Shown here one piece after another: positions 26,369 through 33,887 of a stretch of 54,235 bases of DNA. The stretch's first letter is position 1, and every line of letters begins with the position of its first letter. A model generated the notes under the pieces. It was not told where the DNA came from. It ran no database searches and saw nothing but the letters and a program-made list of their open reading frames with translations. The stretch is taken from positions 1 through 54,235 of the IMG/VR virus record IMGVR_UViG_3300025137_000002; one strand, 5' to 3'. The translations under genes and the position numbers were made by a program. This DNA comes from a virus.

Positions 26369-26580
26369 TATTCCTCCAAGTCATAAAAGTCATTCGGCTC
26401 TACATTGCCATCGGTTATTTTATAAATCATCTCCATCTCATTCTTTCTAGGTATACGAACTCCAAGTATCCATTTGGCTAGTGTACCCTGTGGAATATAT
26501 TTCCCAGTAGCCATTTCACATATATCTATGAACTTCATTTGAGTTAAATTTTCTGATTGTAAATATTCTCTAAGTTGCAT
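26368..26580 (-). CDS. Small Cro/CI-like helix-turn-helix regulator
   Basis: A 70-residue protein with a lambda-repressor-like fold: LTQMKFIDICEMATGKYIP, GTLAKWILGVRIP and IYKITDGNVEPNDFY. It has no cleavage or oligomerisation domain, so it is more like Cro than CI. It leads the leftward TET/JBP cassette and faces the recombination genes across a 101-base divergent control region that holds a perfect 15-base palindrome, its likely autoregulatory site. Confidence 0.75.
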   Translation of the reverse strand: MQLREYLQSENLTQMKFIDICEMATGKYIPQGTLAKWILGVRIPRKNEMEMIYKITDGNVEPNDFYDLEE

Positions 26581-26620
26581 AATTGTCCGTAGGGTATTAA
26601 CACCCTGACCCCTTTTATTT

Positions 26621-26635
26621 ATTCCTATTTGGAAT
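26621..26635. promoter_or_regulatory. Palindromic operator candidate in divergent control region
   Basis: ATTCCTATTTGGAAT is a perfect inverted repeat with a 5-base spacer. On the minus strand it reads ATTCCAAATAGGAAT, which differs at one base from the ATTCCAAAAAGG core of the four 19-base promoter elements. It lies between the HTH regulator and the exonuclease gene, so the regulator may bind it. The rest of 26581-26681 is A/T-rich with a possible -10 (TATACT) at 26637. Confidence 0.55.
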
Positions 26636-26681
26636 TATACTGATACTTCAATTGAAAAACAATACATTGAGGAATTGAATA

Positions 26682-27446
26682 ATGAATAAAAATAATCCGT
26701 TTGAATATCATGGCATTGAACACTTATCAGCCAGTTCTATAAACACTTATATCACCGACCCTTGTAAGTTCATCTACAAATACTTATTTAAGTTTCCCGG
26801 AAAAGCAGGTCCCGGAGCTTGGCGAGGCATTGTCGTTGATGAAGCTGTGGGTTTATACCTTAGTATGGATAAACCAAACATCAGCAAGGTTACAGATGTC
26901 GCTATGAAAAGATTTAAAGGTTTAACCGACCATAATGAGGTTGACCATCATGAGCCGAAGGTAGAAAAAGAAAGACACCTCGTTCCTGAATACATTACTA
27001 CAGCTTGTGAATACTTTGCTAGTTTAGGTAAGCCAGAAGAATATCAAAAATCAATCAGTCTTGAAGTAGATATGCCAGTTCCAATAATTGGTTATATTGA
27101 CTTGAAGTACGATGGTATCGTGCGAGATATAAAGACAGTAGGTCGTATGCCTAGTGAGATACCAAACACAGTCAAGAGGCAACTCTCATTGTATGCGAAA
27201 GCAGAGGACAGCATGGCTATCGTTGATTATGTCAATGTGACTAAAACGAAAACCGATGTTAAATCTATTGTCGTAGAAAATGTAGATGAGCATTTTGAGG
27301 ACTTGATGAGAGGAGCTAGAGCTATAGAGCGACTTCTTTCAATGGGTGACAAATATGAAATCGCAGAAGCTTTTTTCCCGAACTTTGATTCTTGGATGTG
27401 GAGTCCGGAAGAAAGAGCTAATGCATCAACAATATGGAGAAAATGA
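26682..27446 (+). CDS. RecB/Cas4-like PD-(D/E)XK exonuclease
   Basis: A 254-residue protein. HLSASSINTYITDPCKFIYKYLF opens the family and a His/Asp-rich region follows; SLEVDMPVPIIGYIDLKYDGIVRDIKT contains the catalytic GYIDL-DxKT core (Asp, then Asp-x-Lys). QLSLYAKAED follows as the usual helix. It would resect DNA for recombination with the annealing protein encoded immediately downstream. Confidence 0.82.
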   Translation: MNKNNPFEYHGIEHLSASSINTYITDPCKFIYKYLFKFPGKAGPGAWRGIVVDEAVGLYLSMDKPNISKVTDVAMKRFKGLTDHNEVDHHEPKVEKERHLVPEYITTACEYFASLGKPEEYQKSISLEVDMPVPIIGYIDLKYDGIVRDIKTVGRMPSEIPNTVKRQLSLYAKAEDSMAIVDYVNVTKTKTDVKSIVVENVDEHFEDLMRGARAIERLLSMGDKYEIAEAFFPNFDSWMWSPEERANASTIWRK

Positions 27447-27449
27447 AAA

Positions 27450-28133
27450 ATGATAGATTTATTAAATGAATGTATTAAAAAAATTGACGCTTTACCAAAT
27501 GAGGCACCTCACAAGGCTAATATTAAAGGTAAGTGGTATTCAATAGTTGCTACGAGAGTGAGCATATTCAGGGAGGTATTTGGAACTGATGCAAACATCA
27601 AAACCGAAGTCTTACATGATGACCTTGAAAGAGTAGTAATGAAAACAACTATATTTGCCCGTCAGCAAGGCGTGTGGGAAGAAATTGCCCATGGTCATGC
27701 CGAGGAATTTAGAGGTGCGAATATGATTAATAAAACTTCTGCTGTAGAGAACTGTGAGACGAGTGCCATAGGAAGAGCATTGGCTAATCTAGGTTTAAGT
27801 GGTGGAGAGTTTGCTTCGTCTTTTGAAGTTGATAGTGCTATCAATAATAAAGAATCAGCACCCGATGTTAAGGAAACATATCAAACGCGATATGTAATGC
27901 TTAATGATAAAGGTGCGAAGATATCTAGTTACACAGATGTTGATAAGTACCTTACAGCCTTGGCGTTGGTACTTGGTCAAAATGCACAAGCAAAAGATAG
28001 TGTAAGAGCAGATGCTTACTACAAGCATAATAGAGCTACTATCAAAAATGTTTATGCTGACCTACCAGATGCACATAAGAAGAAAAAGGCTTTCAATGAT
28101 TTGATTGTCGCTTATGAGAATCGTGAAAACTAG
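27450..28133 (+). CDS. Putative single-strand annealing recombination protein
   Basis: A 227-residue protein with IAHGHAEEFRGANMINKTSAVENCETSAIGRALANLGLSGGEFASS (residues about 70-120), the conserved core of a phage family found beside RecB-like exonucleases (Erf/Rad52-like annealing proteins). The 3-base gap from the exonuclease and the partner gene support strand annealing in recombination or replication. The exact superfamily is not certain from sequence alone. Confidence 0.62.
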   Translation: MIDLLNECIKKIDALPNEAPHKANIKGKWYSIVATRVSIFREVFGTDANIKTEVLHDDLERVVMKTTIFARQQGVWEEIAHGHAEEFRGANMINKTSAVENCETSAIGRALANLGLSGGEFASSFEVDSAINNKESAPDVKETYQTRYVMLNDKGAKISSYTDVDKYLTALALVLGQNAQAKDSVRADAYYKHNRATIKNVYADLPDAHKKKKAFNDLIVAYENREN

Positions 28134-28428
28134 AACTCTAAAAGATTCAGTCTTTATTTGCCTTATGAATGGTAAGTGGTGGACATTTTGGGATTTGAAG
28201 TCAGAAATATACGATAAGGTTGGTCGCTTCTATGACCACACATCAATATCTGCCTCACTTCGTGAAATACGCCATTTACCTAGTAGGCAAAGATACGGAC
28301 TCCCTTTAGATATGAATATTGAAGTCATAGCTAGGCGAAAAAGGGAAGATGGTAAAGGGCATGAATACAAGTTGAATTTAACTGAAATTGAAATTGCTAA
28401 AATTAAGGAGAAAAAAAATGCAAGATGA
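28114..28428 (+). CDS. Putative small DNA-binding protein
   Basis: About 104 residues from the ATG at 28114, overlapping the annealing protein. The segment KWWTFWDLKSEIYDKVGRFYDHTSISASLREI looks like a winged helix (helix-turn-helix then wing), and the protein ends with a highly charged helix. It may be a DNA-binding accessory of the recombination set. No family assigned. Confidence 0.55.
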   Translation: MRIVKTRTLKDSVFICLMNGKWWTFWDLKSEIYDKVGRFYDHTSISASLREIRHLPSRQRYGLPLDMNIEVIARRKREDGKGHEYKLNLTEIEIAKIKEKKNAR

Positions 28429-28879
28429 ATTTAAAAACGCACCTAGAACGGGACGACTGTTTGCTGAAAACCAAGTCCAATGCGTGAGGAAAGGAACTAT
28501 CAGTACCCCGTGTGAGCCATACACAAATGATGAGGGAGAACTGGTTACAGATGAAGATAGATATTATTCAATACTGCTTTACACCAAAAGGAATGCTAAA
28601 GGCGATGTAGAGTACCAAAAGTATGAGTTATGTTTATCAGTTGGTAGGTTATATATCAACGATAAAAAGAATGAGAACAGTCCTGATATTGATGGTCCTG
28701 TGACTATTGATGGTCAGAAGTTCAAATTCTGTGGTTGGAAGAAAACAGCTTCTAATGATAAAGAGTTCACGAAAGTGACTCTGTATGAAAAAGAAGATGT
28801 AGAGCCTACTGGTGAACTTGAAAACAGCGACGCTCCTTTTCCTCAAGATACCATAACAGATGAGGACATTCCTTTTTAG
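28418..28879 (+). CDS. Putative single-stranded DNA-binding protein
   Basis: A 153-residue beta-rich protein from ATG 28418 (AAGGAG upstream). It ends in an acidic linker and DEDIPF, like the C-terminal tip of bacterial SSB (DDDIPF) that recruits replication and repair proteins. The body (YELCLSVGRLYIND, GQKFKFCGWKKT) could be an OB-type barrel, though I cannot prove it. Its place after the exonuclease and annealing genes fits. Confidence 0.58.
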   Translation: MQDEFKNAPRTGRLFAENQVQCVRKGTISTPCEPYTNDEGELVTDEDRYYSILLYTKRNAKGDVEYQKYELCLSVGRLYINDKKNENSPDIDGPVTIDGQKFKFCGWKKTASNDKEFTKVTLYEKEDVEPTGELENSDAPFPQDTITDEDIPF

Positions 28880-28882
28880 ATT

Positions 28883-29191
28883 ATGAAAGTATTTCAAGCA
28901 CTACAAATCCAACATGTCTTAGATGGGAGGCAAATCCCGTCAGACATGATGGACGAACACCTTGTCTACTATTCTGAATCACGAAAATCATTTGTAAGGA
29001 TTGTTGATATGGATATTGCTCATTTAGTAAGAGCATTTAATAAACTATATCAGCCGAATGAATATGATGAACCGGTTGCAGAAGAATTATCTAAAGCAGA
29101 TAAAGAGGAGTTGGCCTCATTAAGATTAATGCGAATGGATACCATTGAAAAAATCCGTGAATTATTACACGGGAAGGATAACGAAATATGA
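28883..29191 (+). CDS. Hypothetical early protein
   Basis: A 102-residue protein. It has ALQIQHVLDGRQIPSDMMDE at the N-terminus and a C-terminal helix (KADKEELASLRLMRMDTIEK). No family recognised. It overlaps the next gene by ATGA in a tight early operon. Confidence 0.55.
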   Translation: MKVFQALQIQHVLDGRQIPSDMMDEHLVYYSESRKSFVRIVDMDIAHLVRAFNKLYQPNEYDEPVAEELSKADKEELASLRLMRMDTIEKIRELLHGKDNEI

Positions 29192-29337
29192 AAAAGAAAG
29201 TTGATAAAACTGAAAAAAGAAAACTGAAACTGTCTGATATTGATAAAGCAATAAAAGATAAATTAAAACAAGATGGCATTAAAGATAAATGGATAGGCAA
29301 ACATTTAACTATTGATGTTATCGGATTTGAGGATTAG
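29188..29337 (+). CDS. Small basic protein
   Basis: A 49-residue, strongly basic, helical protein beginning MKKKVDKTEKRK. The start overlaps the upstream stop (ATGA) and the next gene starts 2 bases after its TAG. I found it by reading the sequence; nothing in it indicates a function. Confidence 0.5.
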   Translation: MKKKVDKTEKRKLKLSDIDKAIKDKLKQDGIKDKWIGKHLTIDVIGFED

Positions 29338-29339
29338 AT

Positions 29340-29516
29340 ATGCTACTAAAATTTAATACAGGGAAACCTAATACTGCCACTGTTCAATTTAGGATTGACC
29401 CAGAGACAAGAAAGAAACTAACAATGTTGAGAAATCATTATGGTGTCACCACCGGAGTATTGATTAAAGAAATGATTATTCAATCTTACCAAAGCATTAC
29501 GCCAAAATCCAAATGA
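29340..29516 (+). CDS. Small ribbon-helix-helix-like protein
   Basis: A 58-residue protein. The segment ATVQFRIDPETRKKLTML followed by GVTTGVLIKEMI fits a ribbon-helix-helix (Arc/CopG-like) DNA-binding fold. It might be a second small regulator of phage genes. The stop overlaps the next start (ATGA). Confidence 0.55.
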   Translation: MLLKFNTGKPNTATVQFRIDPETRKKLTMLRNHYGVTTGVLIKEMIIQSYQSITPKSK

Positions 29517-29776
29517 GTGATTCAAAAATGTTTATATATAACGACTATGGATATAACTCAAATAACTCTATAGCGATTATATGGTCAGTAGAAGATGTTC
29601 AACAGGTAGTTGAAGATTATGAACTTAAAGTGAGGCTAACTCATGATGAGTGTATGGAAGTATTAACTTATATGGAAAGAAAAGCCGATTGTAATTATGG
29701 GGTATGTTGGGAAAATATCTATGATGCGATACTATATGTACATGAAGAAAAGTTCCCGAAAGAAAAAAAAGGTTAG
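29513..29776 (+). CDS. Hypothetical early protein
   Basis: An 87-residue acidic protein with IAIIWSVEDVQQVVEDYEL and VRLTHDECMEVLTYMERKADC, ending KKG. It overlaps the HNH gene by 35 bases. The segment 'LTHDECMEVL' recurs in small phage proteins, but I cannot assign a function. Confidence 0.5.
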   Translation: MSDSKMFIYNDYGYNSNNSIAIIWSVEDVQQVVEDYELKVRLTHDECMEVLTYMERKADCNYGVCWENIYDAILYVHEEKFPKEKKG

Positions 29777-30110
29777 ATATGAAAACCGGCAACACCTTGA
29801 ATATGTGGCTACTTTGCCTTGTATGATAAGTAGAGCCGGATTCATAACACACTCAGGTCCCATTCAGGTACACCATTTATTGAAACCAAGTGATGGTAAG
29901 CGAGGGTGGGGTTTGCGTGCCGGAGATGACCAAGTTGTCCCTTTATGTGCACATCATCATGCTGAACTACATACAAAAATTGGTAACGAGTTTAAATTTT
30001 TTGAGAAGTATGGAATGAAAGCCGATGCAGGGCAACAGTACGCAAAAGAGTTATTTGAAGGAACTAACTCACAAGATGATGAATATTTTGACGATAATTT
30101 ACCATTTTAG
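29742..30110 (+). CDS. HNH-like recombination nuclease (DUF968/Ref-like) with SSB-like tail
   Basis: About 122 residues from ATG 29742. PIQVHHLLKPSDGKRGWGL, DDQVVPLCAHHHAELH and the following EFKFFEKYGM form the His-metal fold of the DUF968/Ref family of phage nucleases. The C-terminus is DDEYFDDNLPF, the kind of acidic tip found on SSB. It may join the recombination machinery. The basic N-terminus (SSRKKKK) should bind DNA. Confidence 0.68.
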   Translation: MKKSSRKKKKVRYENRQHLEYVATLPCMISRAGFITHSGPIQVHHLLKPSDGKRGWGLRAGDDQVVPLCAHHHAELHTKIGNEFKFFEKYGMKADAGQQYAKELFEGTNSQDDEYFDDNLPF

Positions 30111-30128
30111 TCATGAAAAACACTTATT

Positions 30129-30170
30129 TATTCCAAAAAGGGTTTACGAACATGCAAAAATGATTAAAAT
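30129..30170 (+). promoter_or_regulatory. Rightward promoter with 19-base element
   Basis: TATTCCAAAAAGGGTTTAC at 30129-30147, with TTTACG as -35-like box and TAAAAT at 30165-30170 after 16 bases. It starts a second early unit of small genes (30205-32475) and lies in a 94-base gap with no gene. Confidence 0.68.
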
Positions 30171-30204
30171 GATATGTATAAATTGAAAAAAGGAGAATTG
30201 AAAA

Positions 30205-30357
30205 ATGACTTACTTAACTTACGAAACTACTCAAGAAGCCAGAATTGCTTACATTGAGTCTTACAGATTGGTTCATAACTCTGAACCTCAAAATATTGAA
30301 GGACGCTCAAGAGCGTGGTTCTGTTTACAGAATCATTCACTTAGGAGGTCTGTATAA
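30205..30357 (+). CDS. Small early protein
   Basis: A 50-residue protein (MTYLTYETTQEARIAYIES start) behind AAGGAG and the 30129 promoter. Its stop overlaps the next start as TAATG. No family recognised. Confidence 0.5.
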   Translation: MTYLTYETTQEARIAYIESYRLVHNSEPQNIEGRSRAWFCLQNHSLRRSV

Positions 30358-30785
30358 TGATTACTGTATATCACGCGACTGAGTTCATGAACAACGAGAA
30401 GCCTTACCAAAAAGTTGCTTCTATCAAAACTGTATCTTTCCAACATGCCTACAGATTAACTAATAATGTTGATGAGGCTTGGGTTGATAATCTAGATGTC
30501 AAATTAGAATGTGAATTACCTGAAGGTCAAAATAGCCTTAGGTCTACTTCTTCCGGCGATGTAATGATTCTTGATGAAGGTACAGACGACGAATTAGTAT
30601 TCTTTTTAGTTCCTATGGGTAATGGTCCTAGAGGTAATAGGATTTATGAAAACAGTGGCGATACTGAAGAAATAAATAACTTTGATGCTAATGGGTTCTT
30701 CTATAACGGGAATCATAAAATCTACGCTAAAGACGGGAGCCTCATGGCTATCTTTACTAAGCCTTCTAATCAGGAGGCTTCATAA
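30357..30785 (+). CDS. Hypothetical early protein
   Basis: A 142-residue protein with VYHATEFMNNEKPYQKVA and GDVMILDEGTDDELVFFLVP. AGGAGG precedes the start. No function recognised; it may be a structural or regulatory early protein. Confidence 0.52.
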   Translation: MITVYHATEFMNNEKPYQKVASIKTVSFQHAYRLTNNVDEAWVDNLDVKLECELPEGQNSLRSTSSGDVMILDEGTDDELVFFLVPMGNGPRGNRIYENSGDTEEINNFDANGFFYNGNHKIYAKDGSLMAIFTKPSNQEAS

Positions 30786-31018
30786 TGTCTAAACCAAAAA
30801 TGCACCCTAGCGTACAGCGTGAAATTAGAGCATGTAATCTTGATGAATTATATGCTTTGTTCAGAGAGTGTATCGGTAATACTAAAATACACAAAGATGA
30901 TAAGCCAGTCCTTCTGGCTTATATTGAAATGAGAATTAAAAAACTTCAAAAAAAAGCAGACTATGAAGATACAGAAATGTCAGATAGTGCTTACATAAAA
31001 AAATGGGGGAGTAAATAA
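30785..31018 (+). CDS. Small hypothetical protein
   Basis: A 77-residue basic protein, mainly helical (CNLDELYALFRECIG, LLAYIEMRIKKLQKKADY). The start overlaps the upstream stop and its stop overlaps the next start (TAATG). Confidence 0.5.
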   Translation: MSKPKMHPSVQREIRACNLDELYALFRECIGNTKIHKDDKPVLLAYIEMRIKKLQKKADYEDTEMSDSAYIKKWGSK

Positions 31019-31350
31019 TGAAGCTTTTAACTAAAGAAATAAAAAGATTGCTTGATAGCAACAACGAGAGGGATTCTGAAGATAGAGTCCCGTACCTCAA
31101 ACTTTTCAATCCTTGTGGCTCAGCTACTTGGTTGTTGACTGAGTTCAATGAGGGTAGTGGCTTGTTCTTCGGGTTATGTGACCTAGGTTTCGGTAGTCCT
31201 GAACTTGGTTATGTATCGCTAGAGGAGATAGAAGGAGTTGAACTGCCCTTAGGATTGAAGATTGAACGGGACATGTGGTGGGAGCCTGAGGGTACTCTCA
31301 TTGAATACTATAATAAGGCGAGAGCCGAGGGGGAGATATGCAATCTGTAA
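31018..31350 (+). CDS. Hypothetical protein
   Basis: A 110-residue protein with PCGSATWLLTEFNEGSGLFFGLCDLGFGSPELG, a motif I recognise from DUF2958-type proteins of mobile elements and phages. Function unknown. Its end overlaps the next gene by 13 bases. Confidence 0.55.
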   Translation: MKLLTKEIKRLLDSNNERDSEDRVPYLKLFNPCGSATWLLTEFNEGSGLFFGLCDLGFGSPELGYVSLEEIEGVELPLGLKIERDMWWEPEGTLIEYYNKARAEGEICNL

Positions 31351-31511
31351 TTTATAGAGTCTATCAAGACTATATGGGTGGCGAGGTTTACTGTATGCAA
31401 ACAACTGACTTGAAAATGGCTATCGCTAAACTTTCAAGACTACATGCAGAAGGTCTTAAAGCAAATATCAAAACTAAACGCAAAGGAGAGCCGAAAGATG
31501 CTTGGCAGTAA
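31338..31511 (+). CDS. Small hypothetical protein
   Basis: A 57-residue protein (MQSVIYRVYQDYMGGEVYC start) read directly from the sequence; preceded by GGGGGAGAT. No family recognised. Confidence 0.45.
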   Translation: MQSVIYRVYQDYMGGEVYCMQTTDLKMAIAKLSRLHAEGLKANIKTKRKGEPKDAWQ

Positions 31512-31842
31512 AGAAGAACTCATGGAGTTTGAAGATTATGTTGACAGAGAAATGTGCGAGTTTTTAATCGGTCTACAGAATCGTATTAACAATAAAATTG
31601 AAAAAGACGAACTTACTTTTTCAGGAACAATTGAAGATTATATGGACGAAAGTGAACTCAACAATATAAAGACATTACAGGGCGAGTTATACAAACAGAC
31701 CCTTTCATACTGCGTTGCAAAGAATCGCACGCAGAGAGAGGCTCCGGCTATCCTAAGTACATATATTAAGTATGTACAGGTTTGCGTTGAATCTGATTGG
31801 GCAGAAGGTCAAATGGGAGGCAGTAATGGACAATACCATTAA
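31498..31842 (+). CDS. Hypothetical helical protein
   Basis: About 114 residues from ATG 31498 (AGGAGAG upstream). Acidic helical N-terminus (KEELMEFEDYVDREMCEFLI) and a C-terminal helix. No assignment. Confidence 0.5.
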   Translation: MLGSKEELMEFEDYVDREMCEFLIGLQNRINNKIEKDELTFSGTIEDYMDESELNNIKTLQGELYKQTLSYCVAKNRTQREAPAILSTYIKYVQVCVESDWAEGQMGGSNGQYH

Positions 31843-31996
31843 AATATACGATAGGTGCAAAATTAAAGGCACAACATTCTTCGGTCAGTATCTTGGTCAA
31901 GATAACGATGGCATGGTATATTTTCATGACGAGGAAACACAAAAAATTGAAAAGGTAAAGAAAGATAAACTAATCAAAGCCTATGAAAAATATTAA
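31826..31996 (+). CDS. Small hypothetical protein
   Basis: A 56-residue protein from ATG 31826 behind GGGAGG. It has IYDRCKIKGTTFFGQYLGQ and a basic C-terminus, like a small beta-barrel. Function unknown. Confidence 0.45.
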   Translation: MDNTIKIYDRCKIKGTTFFGQYLGQDNDGMVYFHDEETQKIEKVKKDKLIKAYEKY

Positions 31997-32006
31997 GGGG
32001 AAAATA

Positions 32007-32210
32007 ATGCAAGTACATCCGTATCCAGAATTTCATTACAGCGACACTCAATCTTATGACGAAAACTATTACAAGTGGAAAGATATGTCAGATTATGAAG
32101 CCAAACAAGAATGTAGAAATCCATACACTGAAGATGAAGGAAAAAGTATCTTCAGAAAGATGTGGGGTTATAAGGCTCTTACAGGATTGAATGTAAATCG
32201 GGTATTTTAG
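32007..32210 (+). CDS. Small hypothetical protein
   Basis: A 67-residue protein from ATG 32007 behind AGGGG. It is Tyr-rich (YPEFHYSDTQSYDENYYKW). No family recognised. Confidence 0.45.
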   Translation: MQVHPYPEFHYSDTQSYDENYYKWKDMSDYEAKQECRNPYTEDEGKSIFRKMWGYKALTGLNVNRVF

Positions 32211-32211
32211 T

Positions 32212-32475
32212 TTGGATACCTTTATAGCGATTATTCTATGCATCTTATCCGGTTTGTTCGCTTGGGGTTCAGCTTGTGCTGTAAACAATAAGAAGCTATC
32301 TAACCGGTTAAGAAAAAACAGCGTAAATAAAAACACTAGGTCGCCTAGGTATGGGAAATTAATTCAATGCCCTAAGTGTGCTGAACAAACTAGAGTTTAT
32401 CATTTTTCTTGGTCAGCGATTGTTTGTGATAACTGTGAACAAACTGTAGATAAGTTTAGTTGGCGTATAGACTAA
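32212..32475 (+). CDS. Small membrane protein with zinc ribbon
   Basis: An 87-residue protein with TTG start. One N-terminal transmembrane segment (FIAIILCILSGLFAWGSA) is followed by a basic stretch and a zinc ribbon with CPKC and CDNC pairs. The zinc part would face the cytoplasm if the N-terminus is outside. It ends in a 4-base overlap with the opposing gene. Confidence 0.5.
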   Translation: MDTFIAIILCILSGLFAWGSACAVNNKKLSNRLRKNSVNKNTRSPRYGKLIQCPKCAEQTRVYHFSWSAIVCDNCEQTVDKFSWRID

Positions 32476-32696
32476 GTTTTCGCTGTTTCTGATTGATACA
32501 TAATATTTAATCCGGCTAATGTACATAGCCTATTCTTTTCGTCTTTACCTTTATCTGATAGTTCAGCTTTATCGCCTTTGACTTCAACATAGCCTTCTTT
32601 TATTAAGTCAGTCAATAAATCACTAGGCATATTATCCCCGAACATTATTGACAATATACCACCTAGTCTTTTGGTTTGCGTTTTGCTTAATGCCAT
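32472..32696 (-). CDS. Small hypothetical protein
   Basis: A 74-residue basic protein (ALSKTQTKRLGGILSIMFGD start), possibly a short winged helix (LTDLIKEGYVEVKGDKAELSDKGKDE). It follows the endolysin unit. No function known. Confidence 0.5.
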   Translation of the reverse strand: MALSKTQTKRLGGILSIMFGDNMPSDLLTDLIKEGYVEVKGDKAELSDKGKDEKNRLCTLAGLNIMYQSETAKT

Positions 32697-32833
32697 TTGA
32701 CTTCTTTCAAATCCTCATAAAGCTCATGTGCTATTAATATTTCTGATTCAGTGAGGTTATCATCATGCAATGCTTTTTTTAATAATTTTACAATTAATGG
32801 AAGTTCTTCATCTTCTCTAATAATTATGCTCAT
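32687..32833 (-). CDS. Small acidic helical protein
   Basis: A 48-residue protein (MSIIIREDEELPLIVKLL start) between endolysin and the next gene; both ends overlap or abut neighbours. Likely a real small gene by spacing; no family. Confidence 0.45.
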   Translation of the reverse strand: MSIIIREDEELPLIVKLLKKALHDDNLTESEILIAHELYEDLKEVKWH

Positions 32834-32834
32834 A

Positions 32835-33278
32835 TTAGATATGTGACCAGTCCTCGCCTTCAAATAATAATGCTTCTGCTTCCCTTCTACGAATTAAACC
32901 TTCAAGAACTTTCCCACCGGCTTTATTCCATCTTTTTATTTGGGTAGGTACTTCCTCGTACGCTCCTGAATTTAAAACTTTCAACATTGTTGATGACTTC
33001 AAATTGGCAGGTCCTAAATTGAAACACCATGCAACTAAAGAATCAAATTGATACTGTGATAGTGGTACTTCAACTAATTGTTCTACATACCCCTCAAATT
33101 CTTCTAAATCTAATTTAAGCATTTCTTCAGCGTGTTCTTGTGACCAATTCTGACCAGATTGAGCAGTTCTAGTATGCCCATATCCTATTGTCAGTACATT
33201 AGCCGAGCAAAAATATGGCTCTAACCGACAACCTTCAAATTTCTTTATTAAACTAATTCCTTCTTGAGATGTCTGCAT
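32835..33278 (-). CDS. Endolysin, T4-type lysozyme (GH24)
   Basis: A 147-residue muramidase. GISLIKKFEGCRLEPYF carries the catalytic Glu, TIGYGHT the conserved Thr/Gly segment, and FNLGPANLKSSTML is the family motif. It should cut the peptidoglycan glycan strands. It has no signal peptide, so it needs a holin. The ATG at 33278 follows GGGGGG; an upstream in-frame start would run through the nuclease gene. Confidence 0.9.
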   Translation of the reverse strand: MQTSQEGISLIKKFEGCRLEPYFCSANVLTIGYGHTRTAQSGQNWSQEHAEEMLKLDLEEFEGYVEQLVEVPLSQYQFDSLVAWCFNLGPANLKSSTMLKVLNSGAYEEVPTQIKRWNKAGGKVLEGLIRRREAEALLFEGEDWSHI

Positions 33279-33279
33279 T

Positions 33280-33675
33280 TTATTCCCCCCACGACCCATC
33301 TTCTTTAACATGACCTGTCTTTTTTCCACCCCAGTATTCAACTGCGTGACCTTCATCAATAAGCATTTGGCAAACGCTTTTACCATCGTCTGTATAAGGG
33401 ATACCAAGTATTCTCCCATATTTGCCTTTTCCTAATGATTGTATCTTGAATGAATCTTCGCATATTTCTATAAGCCTATCTTTGGCTTTTAGACCTAATG
33501 CTTTTTCCTCTAAGTTTCTTGTTCGTGATTCAGGCGTATCAATACCTGCTAATCTCACCCGTTGTTTGTGTAGCTTTACATCAAAGCCTAAATCAAGCAC
33601 TACATCTATGGTGTCTCCATCTACTACCCTGTCTAAAATTGCATTATAAACAAATGGCGTAATGCTATCAGACAT
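33280..33675 (-). CDS. Thermonuclease-family nuclease (SNase-like)
   Basis: A 131-residue staphylococcal-nuclease-like protein: ILDRVVDGDTIDVVLDLGFD, then VRLAGIDTPESR and YGRILGIPY. It could degrade host DNA or RNA during lysis. No signal peptide is visible. It lies 2 bases from the preceding small membrane gene and abuts the endolysin, in a lysis unit. Confidence 0.82.
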   Translation of the reverse strand: MSDSITPFVYNAILDRVVDGDTIDVVLDLGFDVKLHKQRVRLAGIDTPESRTRNLEEKALGLKAKDRLIEICEDSFKIQSLGKGKYGRILGIPYTDDGKSVCQMLIDEGHAVEYWGGKKTGHVKEDGSWGE

Positions 33676-33677
33676 GA

Positions 33678-33845
33678 TTACTTATCCTTTGCTTTCATAA
33701 TGTTAAGAGCCAGTAGCTCAATAACTGAATACAATTTTTTAATCATATTATCGTCTTTTGGTGTCGGAGTTAAAGCACAGATGATTGATGCACCGCATAC
33801 AACAGCTGTTATTATTCCTAACCACTCTCCTATAAATCCAAACAT
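33678..33845 (-). CDS. Small membrane protein, candidate holin
   Basis: A 55-residue protein: an N-terminal hydrophobic helix (FGFIGEWLGIITAVVCGASIICALTP), then TPKDDNMIKKLYSVIEL and a basic C-terminus. Small single-span proteins with this TPTPKDD motif appear in many marine phage lysis clusters. With the endolysin and spanins next to it, holin is the most likely role, but not proven. GGAGG precedes the start. Confidence 0.6.
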   Translation of the reverse strand: MFGFIGEWLGIITAVVCGASIICALTPTPKDDNMIKKLYSVIELLALNIMKAKDK

Positions 33846-33887
33846 AATATCCTCCTCTGGTTTAATAAGAACCTTGATTCTAACCTG

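Noticed and set aside
33279-33419. Longer endolysin starting at 33419.
   Set aside because: The additional 47 residues overlap the nuclease gene in another frame; the ATG at 33278 has a strong G-rich ribosome site and begins at the normal lysozyme N-terminus.
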